Assembly (NCBI GenBank): GCA_937901915.1
Contig: CALGUD010000068.1
Location: 1-23,529, forward strand
Reading direction: 5' to 3'
Length of the DNA stretch: 23,529 nt
Origin: an uncultured Flavobacteriaceae bacterium
Lineage (GTDB): Bacteria; Bacteroidota; Bacteroidia; Flavobacteriales; Flavobacteriaceae
Below are positions 1-7,164 of this stretch, piece by piece. Under the pieces are notes generated by a model. It saw only the letters and a list, made by a program, of their open reading frames with translations. It had not been told where the DNA came from and did not search any database. The first letter of the stretch is position 1. Each line of letters starts with the position of its first letter. Both the position numbers and the translations under genes were made by a program.

Positions 1-47
1 AATAGTATTGTAAACAATACCAGGCATAGATAGGATAATTTTTTCAT
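1..47 (-). CDS. N-terminal signal-peptide fragment of an exported protein (runs off the left edge)
   Basis: An ATG on the minus strand at 47-45 opens a frame with no stop to the window edge, reading MKKLSYLCLVLFTIL. Two lysines followed by a hydrophobic stretch look like the start of a signal peptide or lipoprotein leader. Only 15 codons are visible, so the function cannot be named. It lies 142 bp downstream of the histidine kinase on the same strand. Genes for LytTR response regulators usually do not begin with a signal peptide, so this is probably not the kinase's cognate regulator. Inference rests on a short piece; the frame could also be fortuitous. Confidence 0.5.
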   Translation of the reverse strand, partial: MKKLSYLCLVLFTIL

Positions 48-136
48 GGTTAATTATTTTTAGAATGGTGAATCTATAAAAAAGGATTTAAAAAAATCTT
101 ACTTTTCTATGTAAAGTAACTAATATTCGACTAAAG

Positions 137-152
137 GTATTTCCCCAAATAC
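137..152 (-). terminator. Short hairpin downstream of the histidine kinase, weak terminator candidate
   Basis: GTATTT and AAATAC form a perfect 6-bp stem around a CCCC loop (GGGG on the minus strand). It sits about 40 bp after the kinase stop codon. The stem is AT-rich and is followed on the minus strand by CTTTAG rather than a T-run, so termination is doubtful. It could also be a binding site upstream of the partial gene at the left edge. Confidence 0.2.
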
Positions 153-189
153 TGTGAGAAATAATCATCAATTATGACTATTATTCAAT

Positions 190-2403
190 TTAATCCTTCT
201 TTAAGGTTAACACCACCCTCGTACCCGTTTCATCTTCAAAAGCATCACTGATAAATACATCTACTTTGTCTTTGTACATGTTATTGAGAATTTCTATACG
301 CTTTTTGATGTTTCCCATGCCTTTGGAGTTTTGTTTCTTCTGGTTCATGGTTTTTAATTCTCCGGAGCGTTTTCTCCCAATACCATTATCTTCAATGGTA
401 ATTTGAATGGTTTCAGGATCCGGCTGGTTTAAATTGATTTTTAAATATCCTTTTTCTTCCTTGTACCGCAATCCATGCCAGATGGCATTTTCAATGTAGG
501 GTTGCACCAGCATAGGTGGTATTTGAAAATCATCCACCTTTACATTTTCGGCAACGTTTATTTCAAAATCAAATTTTTCCTCAAAACGGGAGTGTTCCAG
601 TTTGGTGTAAAGTTTCAGTAATTCCAATTCTTTAGATAACGGTATGAAATCTTGTTCTGAATTTTCCAAAACAGCCCGCATTAATGTAGAAAATTCAGTG
701 AGGTACCTGTTGGCGCTCCGTTCATCACTTTGGGCAATGAAATTATTTACCGAATTTAAAGCATTGAATATAAAATGCGGGTTCATTTGCGATCGCAGCG
801 ATTTTAAGGCCAGTAAATTATTGGCCAGTTTTTGCTGTTTGCTGTTCCTATAAAAGAGATAGATGGTGAGCCCCATCATCAGCATTCCAAAAATGAGGGC
901 ATAAATAATTAACTTTTGCCGTTTGTTGTTTTCGGTAATTAATTGTTGTCCTTTTACTGCCAATTCATATTTACTTTCAGTCAACTCGCGGTCTTTTTCC
1001 AGGCTTGATATCCGGTTTTGCTTTAGTGCAATATCCCTGCTAAACCGGGTGGCTTGCGATATTTCCTGTTCTTTTTGTATGTAAACCTTATCAACAAGCT
1101 GTACATATTCCTGGTAACTTTCCAATGCTTTGGTATAGTCGCCCACCGTTTTATAAAGTTCGGAGAGTTTACGTGTGGCATCTTTTTGCACCACAAGGTC
1201 CTCTTTATCATCGGCTTCGGCTATACTTTTCTGAAGGTAAGGTATGGCTTTATCAAATTCTTCCTGCATAATGTATGCATTGGCAATTTTGTAATTTATT
1301 TTCTGGGAAGTAATGGAATCGGGTGCTGCATATACGTTGCCTTCCGGTGCGGCAGCAGCAGGTACTGCTTCCTGCTCCATGGCTTCTACGTCTGCCAGGG
1401 TAGACTGCCTTAACCTGATCTCCTCATCAAACTGCCTGCTCTGATTATAAAAATCAGCTACTTTTTCTTTTTCCTGTACTGCCCGTTTGGAATTTTCTTT
1501 AGTAGCCAAAGACAGGGAGTTACTGTAAAACTCTTCGGCTTTGGGTACATTGTTCTGATTGGAATAAATTCCGGCTAACTTAGAGTTTAAATCCGTTATT
1601 TTAGGTGTTACCAGGTTATCCTGTGCTATTTTTAACGCTTTTTCGTAATTGTTTATAGCTTTAGGATCATCAGCCAAGCCTTTATAAGCATCTCCCAGGC
1701 CCTCCAATACGGTTATCTTGTTGTAATCAGAAAGAGAGCCTTCATCTATTAATTCAGAAAAAATGTCCCTTGCACTTTTATATTCACTGCTAAGTAAATA
1801 TGCCCTGCCTAAATTTATTTTGGTTTCAGTTGAATAGTGGTCTTTTAGAGCACTCTTGTAATTACTTATGGCAAGGTCATATTGTTTGTAATGTAAATAA
1901 ATATCTCCAAGGGTTGAAAAAGATTGCGCTGTTTTTTCATTATCCCCCCTGTCTGATAATACTTCCAATGATTTCTCAATAAAGGTTAAGCTTTTTTCAA
2001 TATCTGTTTTTTTATAGAAGTTAGCCGAATCTATAAAAACTTTGTGTTGAGTAGATGCTGTGGCCTTTCGGGATACCTTTTTGGCTTTACTAGCTGCTTC
2101 ATATCCTTTTACCAATACGTCTATATTTTCATCATTAATAATTGTATAACTTACTGTTTCAATCTCAGGGCTTTCAAAAAATATAATATCTCCCTTGCGG
2201 GCTTTTATATGAAATTCACCTAACATATCGGTTTGGGTAGACACTCCCCCAATTATATATACACGTACATCCGTAATAGGTTCACGTGTTTCTTTGGTTT
2301 TAACAGAGCCTTTAATTTCAAAAGCCTGTGTTTGTCCGGGAGTTTGGGAATATCCCCCCCAGAAAATGGTTAAAAATAATATGATAATTATTGAGTACTT
2401 CAA
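190..2403 (-). CDS. LytS/YehU-type sensor histidine kinase with periplasmic TPR domain
   Basis: This 737-residue membrane sensor should autophosphorylate a histidine and pass phosphate to a LytTR-type response regulator. In order it shows a signal peptide (1-19), a carboxypeptidase-regulatory-like beta domain (about 28-100), a run of TPR helices (about 130-440) broken by an Ala/Pro-rich linker (345-362), a coiled coil (about 445-495), one membrane helix (about 498-517), the His_kinase domain with NPHFIFNALN (His543), and an HATPase domain with N-box IENAIWHG (638-639), EDNGIG (671-676) and GMGNIKKRI (695-703). The TPR region should therefore lie outside the inner membrane. The start is a TTG at 2403: no in-frame ATG lies between it and the upstream TAA, and only this start gives the signal peptide. 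No response regulator is visible in the window. The promoter region carries direct repeats of 21-bp period. Family assignment is firm; the stimulus is unknown. Confidence 0.93.
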   Translation of the reverse strand: MKYSIIIILFLTIFWGGYSQTPGQTQAFEIKGSVKTKETREPITDVRVYIIGGVSTQTDMLGEFHIKARKGDIIFFESPEIETVSYTIINDENIDVLVKGYEAASKAKKVSRKATASTQHKVFIDSANFYKKTDIEKSLTFIEKSLEVLSDRGDNEKTAQSFSTLGDIYLHYKQYDLAISNYKSALKDHYSTETKINLGRAYLLSSEYKSARDIFSELIDEGSLSDYNKITVLEGLGDAYKGLADDPKAINNYEKALKIAQDNLVTPKITDLNSKLAGIYSNQNNVPKAEEFYSNSLSLATKENSKRAVQEKEKVADFYNQSRQFDEEIRLRQSTLADVEAMEQEAVPAAAAPEGNVYAAPDSITSQKINYKIANAYIMQEEFDKAIPYLQKSIAEADDKEDLVVQKDATRKLSELYKTVGDYTKALESYQEYVQLVDKVYIQKEQEISQATRFSRDIALKQNRISSLEKDRELTESKYELAVKGQQLITENNKRQKLIIYALIFGMLMMGLTIYLFYRNSKQQKLANNLLALKSLRSQMNPHFIFNALNSVNNFIAQSDERSANRYLTEFSTLMRAVLENSEQDFIPLSKELELLKLYTKLEHSRFEEKFDFEINVAENVKVDDFQIPPMLVQPYIENAIWHGLRYKEEKGYLKINLNQPDPETIQITIEDNGIGRKRSGELKTMNQKKQNSKGMGNIKKRIEILNNMYKDKVDVFISDAFEDETGTRVVLTLKKD

Positions 2404-2498
2404 TTCATTACAGTATTAATTGGGATAAACATACGCACTTTACCTGTCATTTTAAAATCGAAGTTACGCCTGTTTTGCGAATTTATGTGCTTAAAACA

Positions 2499-2561
2499 CC
2501 ACTTCCCTCATTTTAAAGTCCACTTTACTCATTGAAACAAATGTGCTGCTCATTCCTCATT
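2499..2561. promoter_or_regulatory. Direct-repeat array with 21-bp period between the kinase and SIMPL genes
   Basis: On the plus strand CCACTTCCCTCATT (2499-2512) and CCACTTTACTCATT (2520-2533) match at 12 of 14 positions and start 21 bp apart. A third CTCATT at 2549-2554 is again exactly 21 bp further on, and a fourth at 2556-2561 is out of register. Two-turn spacing of direct repeats is the known layout of LytTR-regulator sites, and the divergent gene encodes a LytS-type kinase, the usual partner of such regulators. That the repeats bind the cognate regulator is inference. Either flanking gene could be the target. Confidence 0.5.
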
Positions 2562-2608
2562 TTTAATAAAAAAAGTTGGGGATACTTTTACGTCAAAATA
2601 ATATAAAA

Positions 2609-3310
2609 ATGAAAAACATACTTATAACTACAGCCTTATTATTAATACAAAATTTTGGATTTGCCCAGAAGAACTTCATAGACCAAAACTATATAACTGT
2701 TTTGGGAAAAGCAGAAATGGAAATCACACCTGATGAAATATACATAACTTTTATAATTAATGAAGATGATAAAAAAGGTAAGGTCTCAGTTGAAAAACAA
2801 GAAGCCGAGCTTTTTAAAGACTTAAAAAAAATAAATATTGACATAAATAAATCTTTAAAGATTCAAAGATTTAACAGTGACTATCAAAAATCTTTATTGA
2901 AGAAAGATGATGTGATTAAAACCAAAAATTATGAGTTAATGGCTCATAGTACTACTGAGCTTGAAAAAATATTTGAAATACTTGAAAAATTAGAAATCTC
3001 TAATGCCTATATCTCTAAAATTGCTCATTCAGAAATTGAAAAGTTCAGGAAAGAAGTAAAAACAAATGCTATTAAAGCAGCGAAAGCTAAAGCAGAGTAT
3101 TTAACCTCAGCCATAGGACAATCTATAGGAAGTGCAATTCATATTCAGGAAATGAATAATGAAACTTCAAGTCCTCTTGAAGGCCAAGCATACGGACTTC
3201 TGAGTAACACATATGCCAGGGGATATGCAGCAGAATCTTTTGTGGATAAGCCTGATTTTTCAAACATTGTTATAAAAGAAACAATGCAGGTAAACTTTAC
3301 TCTCAAATAA
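2609..3310 (+). CDS. Exported SIMPL (DUF541) domain protein
   Basis: The protein has 233 residues from the ATG at 2609, which I chose because it gives a clean signal peptide (MKNILITTALLLIQNFGFAQ); an upstream in-frame TTG would add 11 residues in front of it. The mature part starts with ITVLGKAEMEITPDEIYITF, the characteristic opening of SIMPL-domain proteins, and ends with NIVIKETMQVNFTLK, the usual closing strand. SIMPL proteins are periplasmic or outer-membrane proteins of mostly unknown activity, some linked to oxidative stress or signalling. It is the first gene of a three-gene plus-strand unit, with 11 bp to the rhodanese-like gene, and is divergent from the histidine kinase. Domain call is strong; the function is unknown. 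Confidence 0.85.
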   Translation: MKNILITTALLLIQNFGFAQKNFIDQNYITVLGKAEMEITPDEIYITFIINEDDKKGKVSVEKQEAELFKDLKKINIDINKSLKIQRFNSDYQKSLLKKDDVIKTKNYELMAHSTTELEKIFEILEKLEISNAYISKIAHSEIEKFRKEVKTNAIKAAKAKAEYLTSAIGQSIGSAIHIQEMNNETSSPLEGQAYGLLSNTYARGYAAESFVDKPDFSNIVIKETMQVNFTLK

Positions 3311-3321
3311 AATTAAATGCC

Positions 3322-3834
3322 ATGAAAACAAACAGCATCTTATTATTATTAATTATGCCTACTATGATTTTGAGCCAGGAAAAAAATGAATTACCAAATT
3401 CAAGAGTTGATTACGACGGTTTTGTTGAACTTACCCGTGAAGCCCATAAATACAGAGAAAAAAGATTAATCCCCTTTAATGATTTCCTTGATTATATGAA
3501 GGATGAACATACAATTCTGTTAGACACAAGGTCTAAGGAAGCTTATACATCCAAACATATAAAAGGGGCTGTTCATTTAAATTTTTCTGATTTTACAGAT
3601 GAAAAGCTGGCAAAAATTATTCCCTCAAAAGACACAAGGATATTGATTTATTGCAATAACAATATAGATGGTGATAAAATAAATTTTGCCTCCAAAAGAA
3701 TGCCTCTGGCTTTAAACATACCCACTTTTATAAACCTGTATGGTTATGGTTATAAAAATATCTATGAATTGTCGTCTTTATTACCTGCCAGCTTTATAAA
3801 ATTAGAATTTGAAGGAACATCGGTAGAAAAATAA
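3322..3834 (+). CDS. Exported rhodanese-like domain protein
   Basis: A 170-residue protein with a signal peptide (MKTNSILLLLIMPTMILSQ) and one rhodanese-like domain from about residue 48. The segment LLDTRSKEAYTSKHIKGAVH (67-86) is the classic rhodanese motif, and ILIYC places the catalytic-type cysteine at Cys111. The loop after it, CNNNIDGDKINF, is longer than the usual six-residue CxxxxR loop and lacks the arginine at the expected place, so thiosulfate sulfurtransferase activity is uncertain. Cell location is inferred to be the periplasm. It lies 11 bp after the SIMPL gene and 37 bp before the vWA lipoprotein, so the three are probably cotranscribed. It may act in sulfur or redox chemistry of envelope proteins, but nothing in the sequence proves it. 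Confidence 0.8.
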   Translation: MKTNSILLLLIMPTMILSQEKNELPNSRVDYDGFVELTREAHKYREKRLIPFNDFLDYMKDEHTILLDTRSKEAYTSKHIKGAVHLNFSDFTDEKLAKIIPSKDTRILIYCNNNIDGDKINFASKRMPLALNIPTFINLYGYGYKNIYELSSLLPASFIKLEFEGTSVEK

Positions 3835-3871
3835 ATAATTAGAAAATTTAGTTTCATTTAAATAAAACATC

Positions 3872-5038
3872 ATGAAAAAATTAAAAACAATTTTAACCGG
3901 AATACTGGCCACAGCCATTACAGTTACTGCTTATAGTTGTGATCACAAACAAAACAAAGGTTTAAATATTGTGGCTACAAATGCCATTCATAAACCTGAA
4001 AAAAGGTTTATTAAAGTAGCACTGCTGTTGGACACGAGTAACAGTATGGACGGACTCATTAATCAGGCCAAAGCACAACTCTGGGATATTGTCAATGAAC
4101 TTTCCTATGCCCGTTGTGAGCACGAAACCCCAAACCTGCAAATTGCACTCTATGAGTACGGAAATGATAATTTACCTTCGTCTGAAGGATACATCAGACA
4201 GGTAATAGGTTTTAGTAGTGACCTTGATGATATATCGGAGAAACTATTTTCACTAACTACCAATGGTGGAAATGAATACTGCGGACAGGTAATCTCTACT
4301 TCCTTAAAACAACTGGAATGGGGTAAAAACCCGGACGATTTAAAATTAATCTTTATTGCCGGCAATGAGCCTTTTACACAGGGACAGGTAAACTATAAAG
4401 ATGCAACAACCGATGCCAAAGAAAAAGGTATTGTGGTAAATACCATTTTTTGCGGTGATTACAACCAGGGCATTAGTGGTATGTGGAAAGATGGTGCATT
4501 AAACACCGAAGGTGATTATATGTCTATTGACCATAACCAGGAGATAGTTCAGATTGTAACCCCTTACGATGATACTATTATTATTTTAAATAAAAAATTA
4601 AACAAAACATATGTGCCTTATGGCAGTGTAGGGTATTCCAAACTGGAAATGCAAAGGGAACAAGATGCAAATGCGGCTTCGGTTAATGAGGAGATTGTAC
4701 TCAAAAGGGCTGTTAGTAAAAGTTCCTCCATGTACAAAAACTCATCGTGGGATCTGGTTGATGCTGCCGATGATAAAAATTTTGAGTATGAATCCTTAAA
4801 AAAAGCAGAACTACCGGCTCAACTTCAAGGAAAATCTACCGAAGAAATAAAAGCATATGTTGAAAAGCATTCAAAAGAAAGGGTTGAAATCCAGAAGCAA
4901 ATCCAGGAATTGAATGAAAAAAGAAATAAGTATATAGCTGAAGAAAATAAAAATGTGGCGTCCGGCGGATTGGAAAGCGCGATGGTAAAAGCTATAAAAA
5001 AACAGGCTGAAAAGAAAAATTATAAGTGGGAGAAATAA
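3872..5038 (+). CDS. von Willebrand factor A domain lipoprotein
   Basis: The 388-residue protein starts with a signal peptide ending at TAYSC, giving a likely lipid-anchored Cys23, although tyrosine inside the lipobox is not typical. The vWA domain (about 46-235) has VALLLDTSNSMDG with the metal-site motif DxSxS at residues 54-58, followed by IALYEYGND, a conserved Thr-rich loop (SLTTNGGNEYCG) and LIFIAGNEPFT. The C-terminal part from about residue 290 is rich in Lys and Glu and reads as a coiled coil up to the end. Such proteins usually bind protein partners through a metal ion. As the last gene of the SIMPL-rhodanese-vWA unit it is closed by a strong terminator. Its partner and role are unknown; it does not sit with a MoxR ATPase as many vWA proteins do. 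Confidence 0.85.
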   Translation: MKKLKTILTGILATAITVTAYSCDHKQNKGLNIVATNAIHKPEKRFIKVALLLDTSNSMDGLINQAKAQLWDIVNELSYARCEHETPNLQIALYEYGNDNLPSSEGYIRQVIGFSSDLDDISEKLFSLTTNGGNEYCGQVISTSLKQLEWGKNPDDLKLIFIAGNEPFTQGQVNYKDATTDAKEKGIVVNTIFCGDYNQGISGMWKDGALNTEGDYMSIDHNQEIVQIVTPYDDTIIILNKKLNKTYVPYGSVGYSKLEMQREQDANAASVNEEIVLKRAVSKSSSMYKNSSWDLVDAADDKNFEYESLKKAELPAQLQGKSTEEIKAYVEKHSKERVEIQKQIQELNEKRNKYIAEENKNVASGGLESAMVKAIKKQAEKKNYKWEK

Positions 5039-5066
5039 GTTAAGTTTTATTTGGGTTAGGTTAAGC

Positions 5067-5109
5067 AACTCCGGTTGGTATATAAAAATACTGCCGGGGT
5101 TTCTTTTTG
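5067..5109 (+). terminator. Rho-independent terminator after the vWA gene
   Basis: AACTCCGG (5067-5074) pairs with CCGGGGTT (5094-5101) with one G-T wobble, with an inner GTAT/ATAC extension, and is followed by TTCTTTTTG. The T-run lies only on the plus strand, so it ends the SIMPL-rhodanese-vWA unit and not the converging PorP gene. Confidence 0.8.
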
Positions 5110-5167
5110 TTGTTTAATGGTTGAATTGTTTATTTTGTGCAATCGTGTCGGTATTGTAAAATTGGCA

Positions 5168-6175
5168 TTAATCGGTATTAATAGCCGGACAATTACACTC
5201 ATAAGGTTCACTGCCCTGCCAGAAATCATAACCAAGGGTGATTTGATGAAAACCACCATTGTCAAATCGAACATCACCTCTCTGGTAGGAATAGTTATAA
5301 GAAACTAAAAAGTTTTTGATATTGATACCTATTATAGGTGTTATAAGTTCCAATCTTTCAGTCTCTATACCACTATCTACATTATATTGCGCTCCTTTTA
5401 AACCTCTTCTGTAGGATACACCTCCCCATATTTTTCCAAATTCTACAGAGTAATAGGCTTTAAGGTTAATATCTCCCATTCCTTCTCTTGTAAATTCAGA
5501 AAGCTGAAAAAGTACTGAGGGTTCCAGGTCCCAGTTACTAGTACCTACATTAAACACATACCCCAATGAAAACAAGTACCTTCTTAAATTATCAATTTCT
5601 GCCCCTGAATACAAATCCCTGTTCGTGCCTAATATATTCTGTGCTGCAACATGTGCGTAAAAATCCATAAAGTGATAAGACACCCCAATATCTACATTAT
5701 AATACCCCACACTATTATTTGTGCCTGTTATGGCATTATCCGGGAAAAGTGTAACAAATTCCGATTCATCCAATGAGCTTTGCAGATAGCCTGCACTTAA
5801 TCCGAAAGATAACTGGTTTAGGTCAACAGAGTTTCTGGCAAAAGATAAATGGTGAGCATAGGTTAATTTAAATCCTCCCTGTGAATGGTAGCCATTCTCA
5901 TCACGGTAAAAAATAACACCAACTCCACTTTTCTCTCCTACACGTAATGACCCGTTTAATGTTTGTAAATTAGGAGCCCTGTCAAAATCAAACCATTGCT
6001 TCCTGGCAGTTAACCGTATTTTGCCCCCTTGCCTGTTTGCTCCGGCCATAGATGGGTATACCAAATAGTAATTATCCGATAAATAATCAAAATATACAGG
6101 GATCCCTTCCTGGGCATAAGTAGTGAAAAGGGATAAAAAGATAAATATTTTACCTATACTTTTTATAAGTTTCAT
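5168..6175 (-). CDS. PorP/SprF-family outer-membrane protein (type IX secretion associated)
   Basis: A 335-residue protein with a signal peptide (cleaved after TTYAQ, about residue 21) and the family's early motif of a Tyr-Pro-Ser-x-Ala-Gly type, here YLVYPSMAGANRQGG, followed by alternating beta strands typical of an outer-membrane barrel. PorP/SprF proteins are part of, or accessory to, the type IX secretion system; SprF-like members help export or anchor large adhesins of the gliding machinery. In many genomes such a gene lies next to its giant secreted partner, but here the neighbours are unrelated (vWA operon converging, nfu divergent). Whether it has a distant partner or is structural cannot be told. 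The C terminus has a CNC pair of cysteines. Family call is firm. Confidence 0.9.
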   Translation of the reverse strand: MKLIKSIGKIFIFLSLFTTYAQEGIPVYFDYLSDNYYLVYPSMAGANRQGGKIRLTARKQWFDFDRAPNLQTLNGSLRVGEKSGVGVIFYRDENGYHSQGGFKLTYAHHLSFARNSVDLNQLSFGLSAGYLQSSLDESEFVTLFPDNAITGTNNSVGYYNVDIGVSYHFMDFYAHVAAQNILGTNRDLYSGAEIDNLRRYLFSLGYVFNVGTSNWDLEPSVLFQLSEFTREGMGDINLKAYYSVEFGKIWGGVSYRRGLKGAQYNVDSGIETERLELITPIIGINIKNFLVSYNYSYQRGDVRFDNGGFHQITLGYDFWQGSEPYECNCPAINTD

Positions 6176-6196
6176 TGGTTAGTGGCTAATTAGTTC

Positions 6197-6204
6197 CAAA
6201 TATA
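6197..6204 (-). promoter_or_regulatory. Bacteroidetes -7 element for the PorP/SprF gene
   Basis: TATATTTG on the minus strand fits TAnnTTTG exactly and lies about 22 bp upstream of the start codon. A clear -33 TTTG is not present 19-21 bp upstream, so the call is tentative. Confidence 0.4.
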
Positions 6205-6228
6205 TCAATTAGAAGCGTTATGTTTTCT

Positions 6229-6236
6229 TATTTTTG
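6229..6236 (+). promoter_or_regulatory. Bacteroidetes -7 element for the nfu gene
   Basis: TATTTTTG on the plus strand fits TAnnTTTG exactly, 16 bp before the ATG at 6253, leaving a leader of only about 10 bases. I do not see a good -33 element. With the minus-strand element at 6197-6204 it makes a compact divergent promoter region. Confidence 0.4.
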
Positions 6237-6252
6237 TTGAAAATTTGTGAAA

Positions 6253-7155
6253 ATGAACGACGTAAACATAAAAATCCAACCCACTTCAAATACATCTATT
6301 TTAAAATTTGAGGCAAATAAATTCCTGGTCCAATATACAAATTATGAATTTAAAAATATTGATGAGGCAAAAAACTCCCCTCTTGCCCAGCAACTTTTCT
6401 ATTTACCTTTTACTAAAACGGTTTATATCTCAGGAAATTTTATAGCTGTTGAAAAGTATGATATTGTGGAGTGGAACGAAATACAGGACGAACTGGCCGA
6501 ACAGATTGAAAAATATCTTAATTCCGGCCAACATGTAGTTATTGAAGCTGATACAGATAAAAAAATTCCTATTACTGTGTATGCTGAAAGCACGCCTAAT
6601 CCAACGGCAATGAAGTTTGTTACCAACAAAAAGATTGTGTTGGCGCCTTTTGAATTTAAAAACATTGATGAGGCAAAAAATTCGGAGTTAGCAAAAGCCT
6701 TATTTCATTTTCCCTTTGTAAAAGAGGTATTCATTGATGAGAATTATGTTTCAGTCATTAAATATGACATGGTTGAGTGGACCGAAGTTGCTGCTGAGAT
6801 CCGGGAATTCATAAAAAATCATATTGAAGATGGGAAACAAGTGGTTTCTGATGTCGCTGCCAAGGAAAAAGCACAAGAAATAAAAGCATCCAGCCCTCAG
6901 TTTGAAAACCTCGATGAAACTTCCAAACAAATCATAGATATCCTCGAAGAGTATGTAAAGCCGGCCGTTGCCAGTGATGGTGGTAACATTATGTTTGAAT
7001 CTTATGACCCTGAAAGCAAAACGGTAAATGTAATCCTTCAGGGAGCATGCAGCGGATGCCCATCTTCTACGTATACCTTAAAAAACGGAATAGAAACCAT
7101 GCTTAAAAACATGCTTTCGGATAAAGTAAACGAAGTGGTTGCCATAAATGGATAA
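6253..7155 (+). CDS. NifU/Nfu-type Fe-S cluster scaffold with duplicated N-terminal domain
   Basis: This 300-residue cytoplasmic protein should carry a 4Fe-4S cluster and hand it to target proteins. It has two consecutive Nfu N-terminal domains (about 8-95 and 100-190): both contain the block EFKNIDEAKNS followed by an LA..LF..PF.K.V.I motif and a WxE segment. The C-terminal NifU domain (about 220-300) has the cluster-binding pair in GACSGCPSST (Cys266 and Cys269). The ATG at 6253 is preferred over an in-frame GTG six bases upstream because the first domain starts right after it. The usual single-N-domain form is about 190 residues, so the extra length is the duplication. It converges on the PiT permease gene with only 9 bp between stop codons. 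Confidence 0.93.
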   Translation: MNDVNIKIQPTSNTSILKFEANKFLVQYTNYEFKNIDEAKNSPLAQQLFYLPFTKTVYISGNFIAVEKYDIVEWNEIQDELAEQIEKYLNSGQHVVIEADTDKKIPITVYAESTPNPTAMKFVTNKKIVLAPFEFKNIDEAKNSELAKALFHFPFVKEVFIDENYVSVIKYDMVEWTEVAAEIREFIKNHIEDGKQVVSDVAAKEKAQEIKASSPQFENLDETSKQIIDILEEYVKPAVASDGGNIMFESYDPESKTVNVILQGACSGCPSSTYTLKNGIETMLKNMLSDKVNEVVAING

Positions 7156-7164
7156 ATTTCTGTT

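Noticed and set aside
5..20. Palindrome GTATTGT-AA-ACAATAC at the left edge
   Set aside because: It lies inside the apparent coding start of the partial minus-strand gene, where codons GTA TTG TTT ACA ATA explain it; no evidence of a regulatory role.
2576..2608. Upstream TTG start for the SIMPL protein
   Set aside because: It would add 11 polar residues before a clean signal peptide that starts at the ATG at 2609.
6247..6252. GTG start two codons before the nfu ATG
   Set aside because: The ATG at 6253 fits the family N terminus; the GTG adds only Met-Lys and has no special support.
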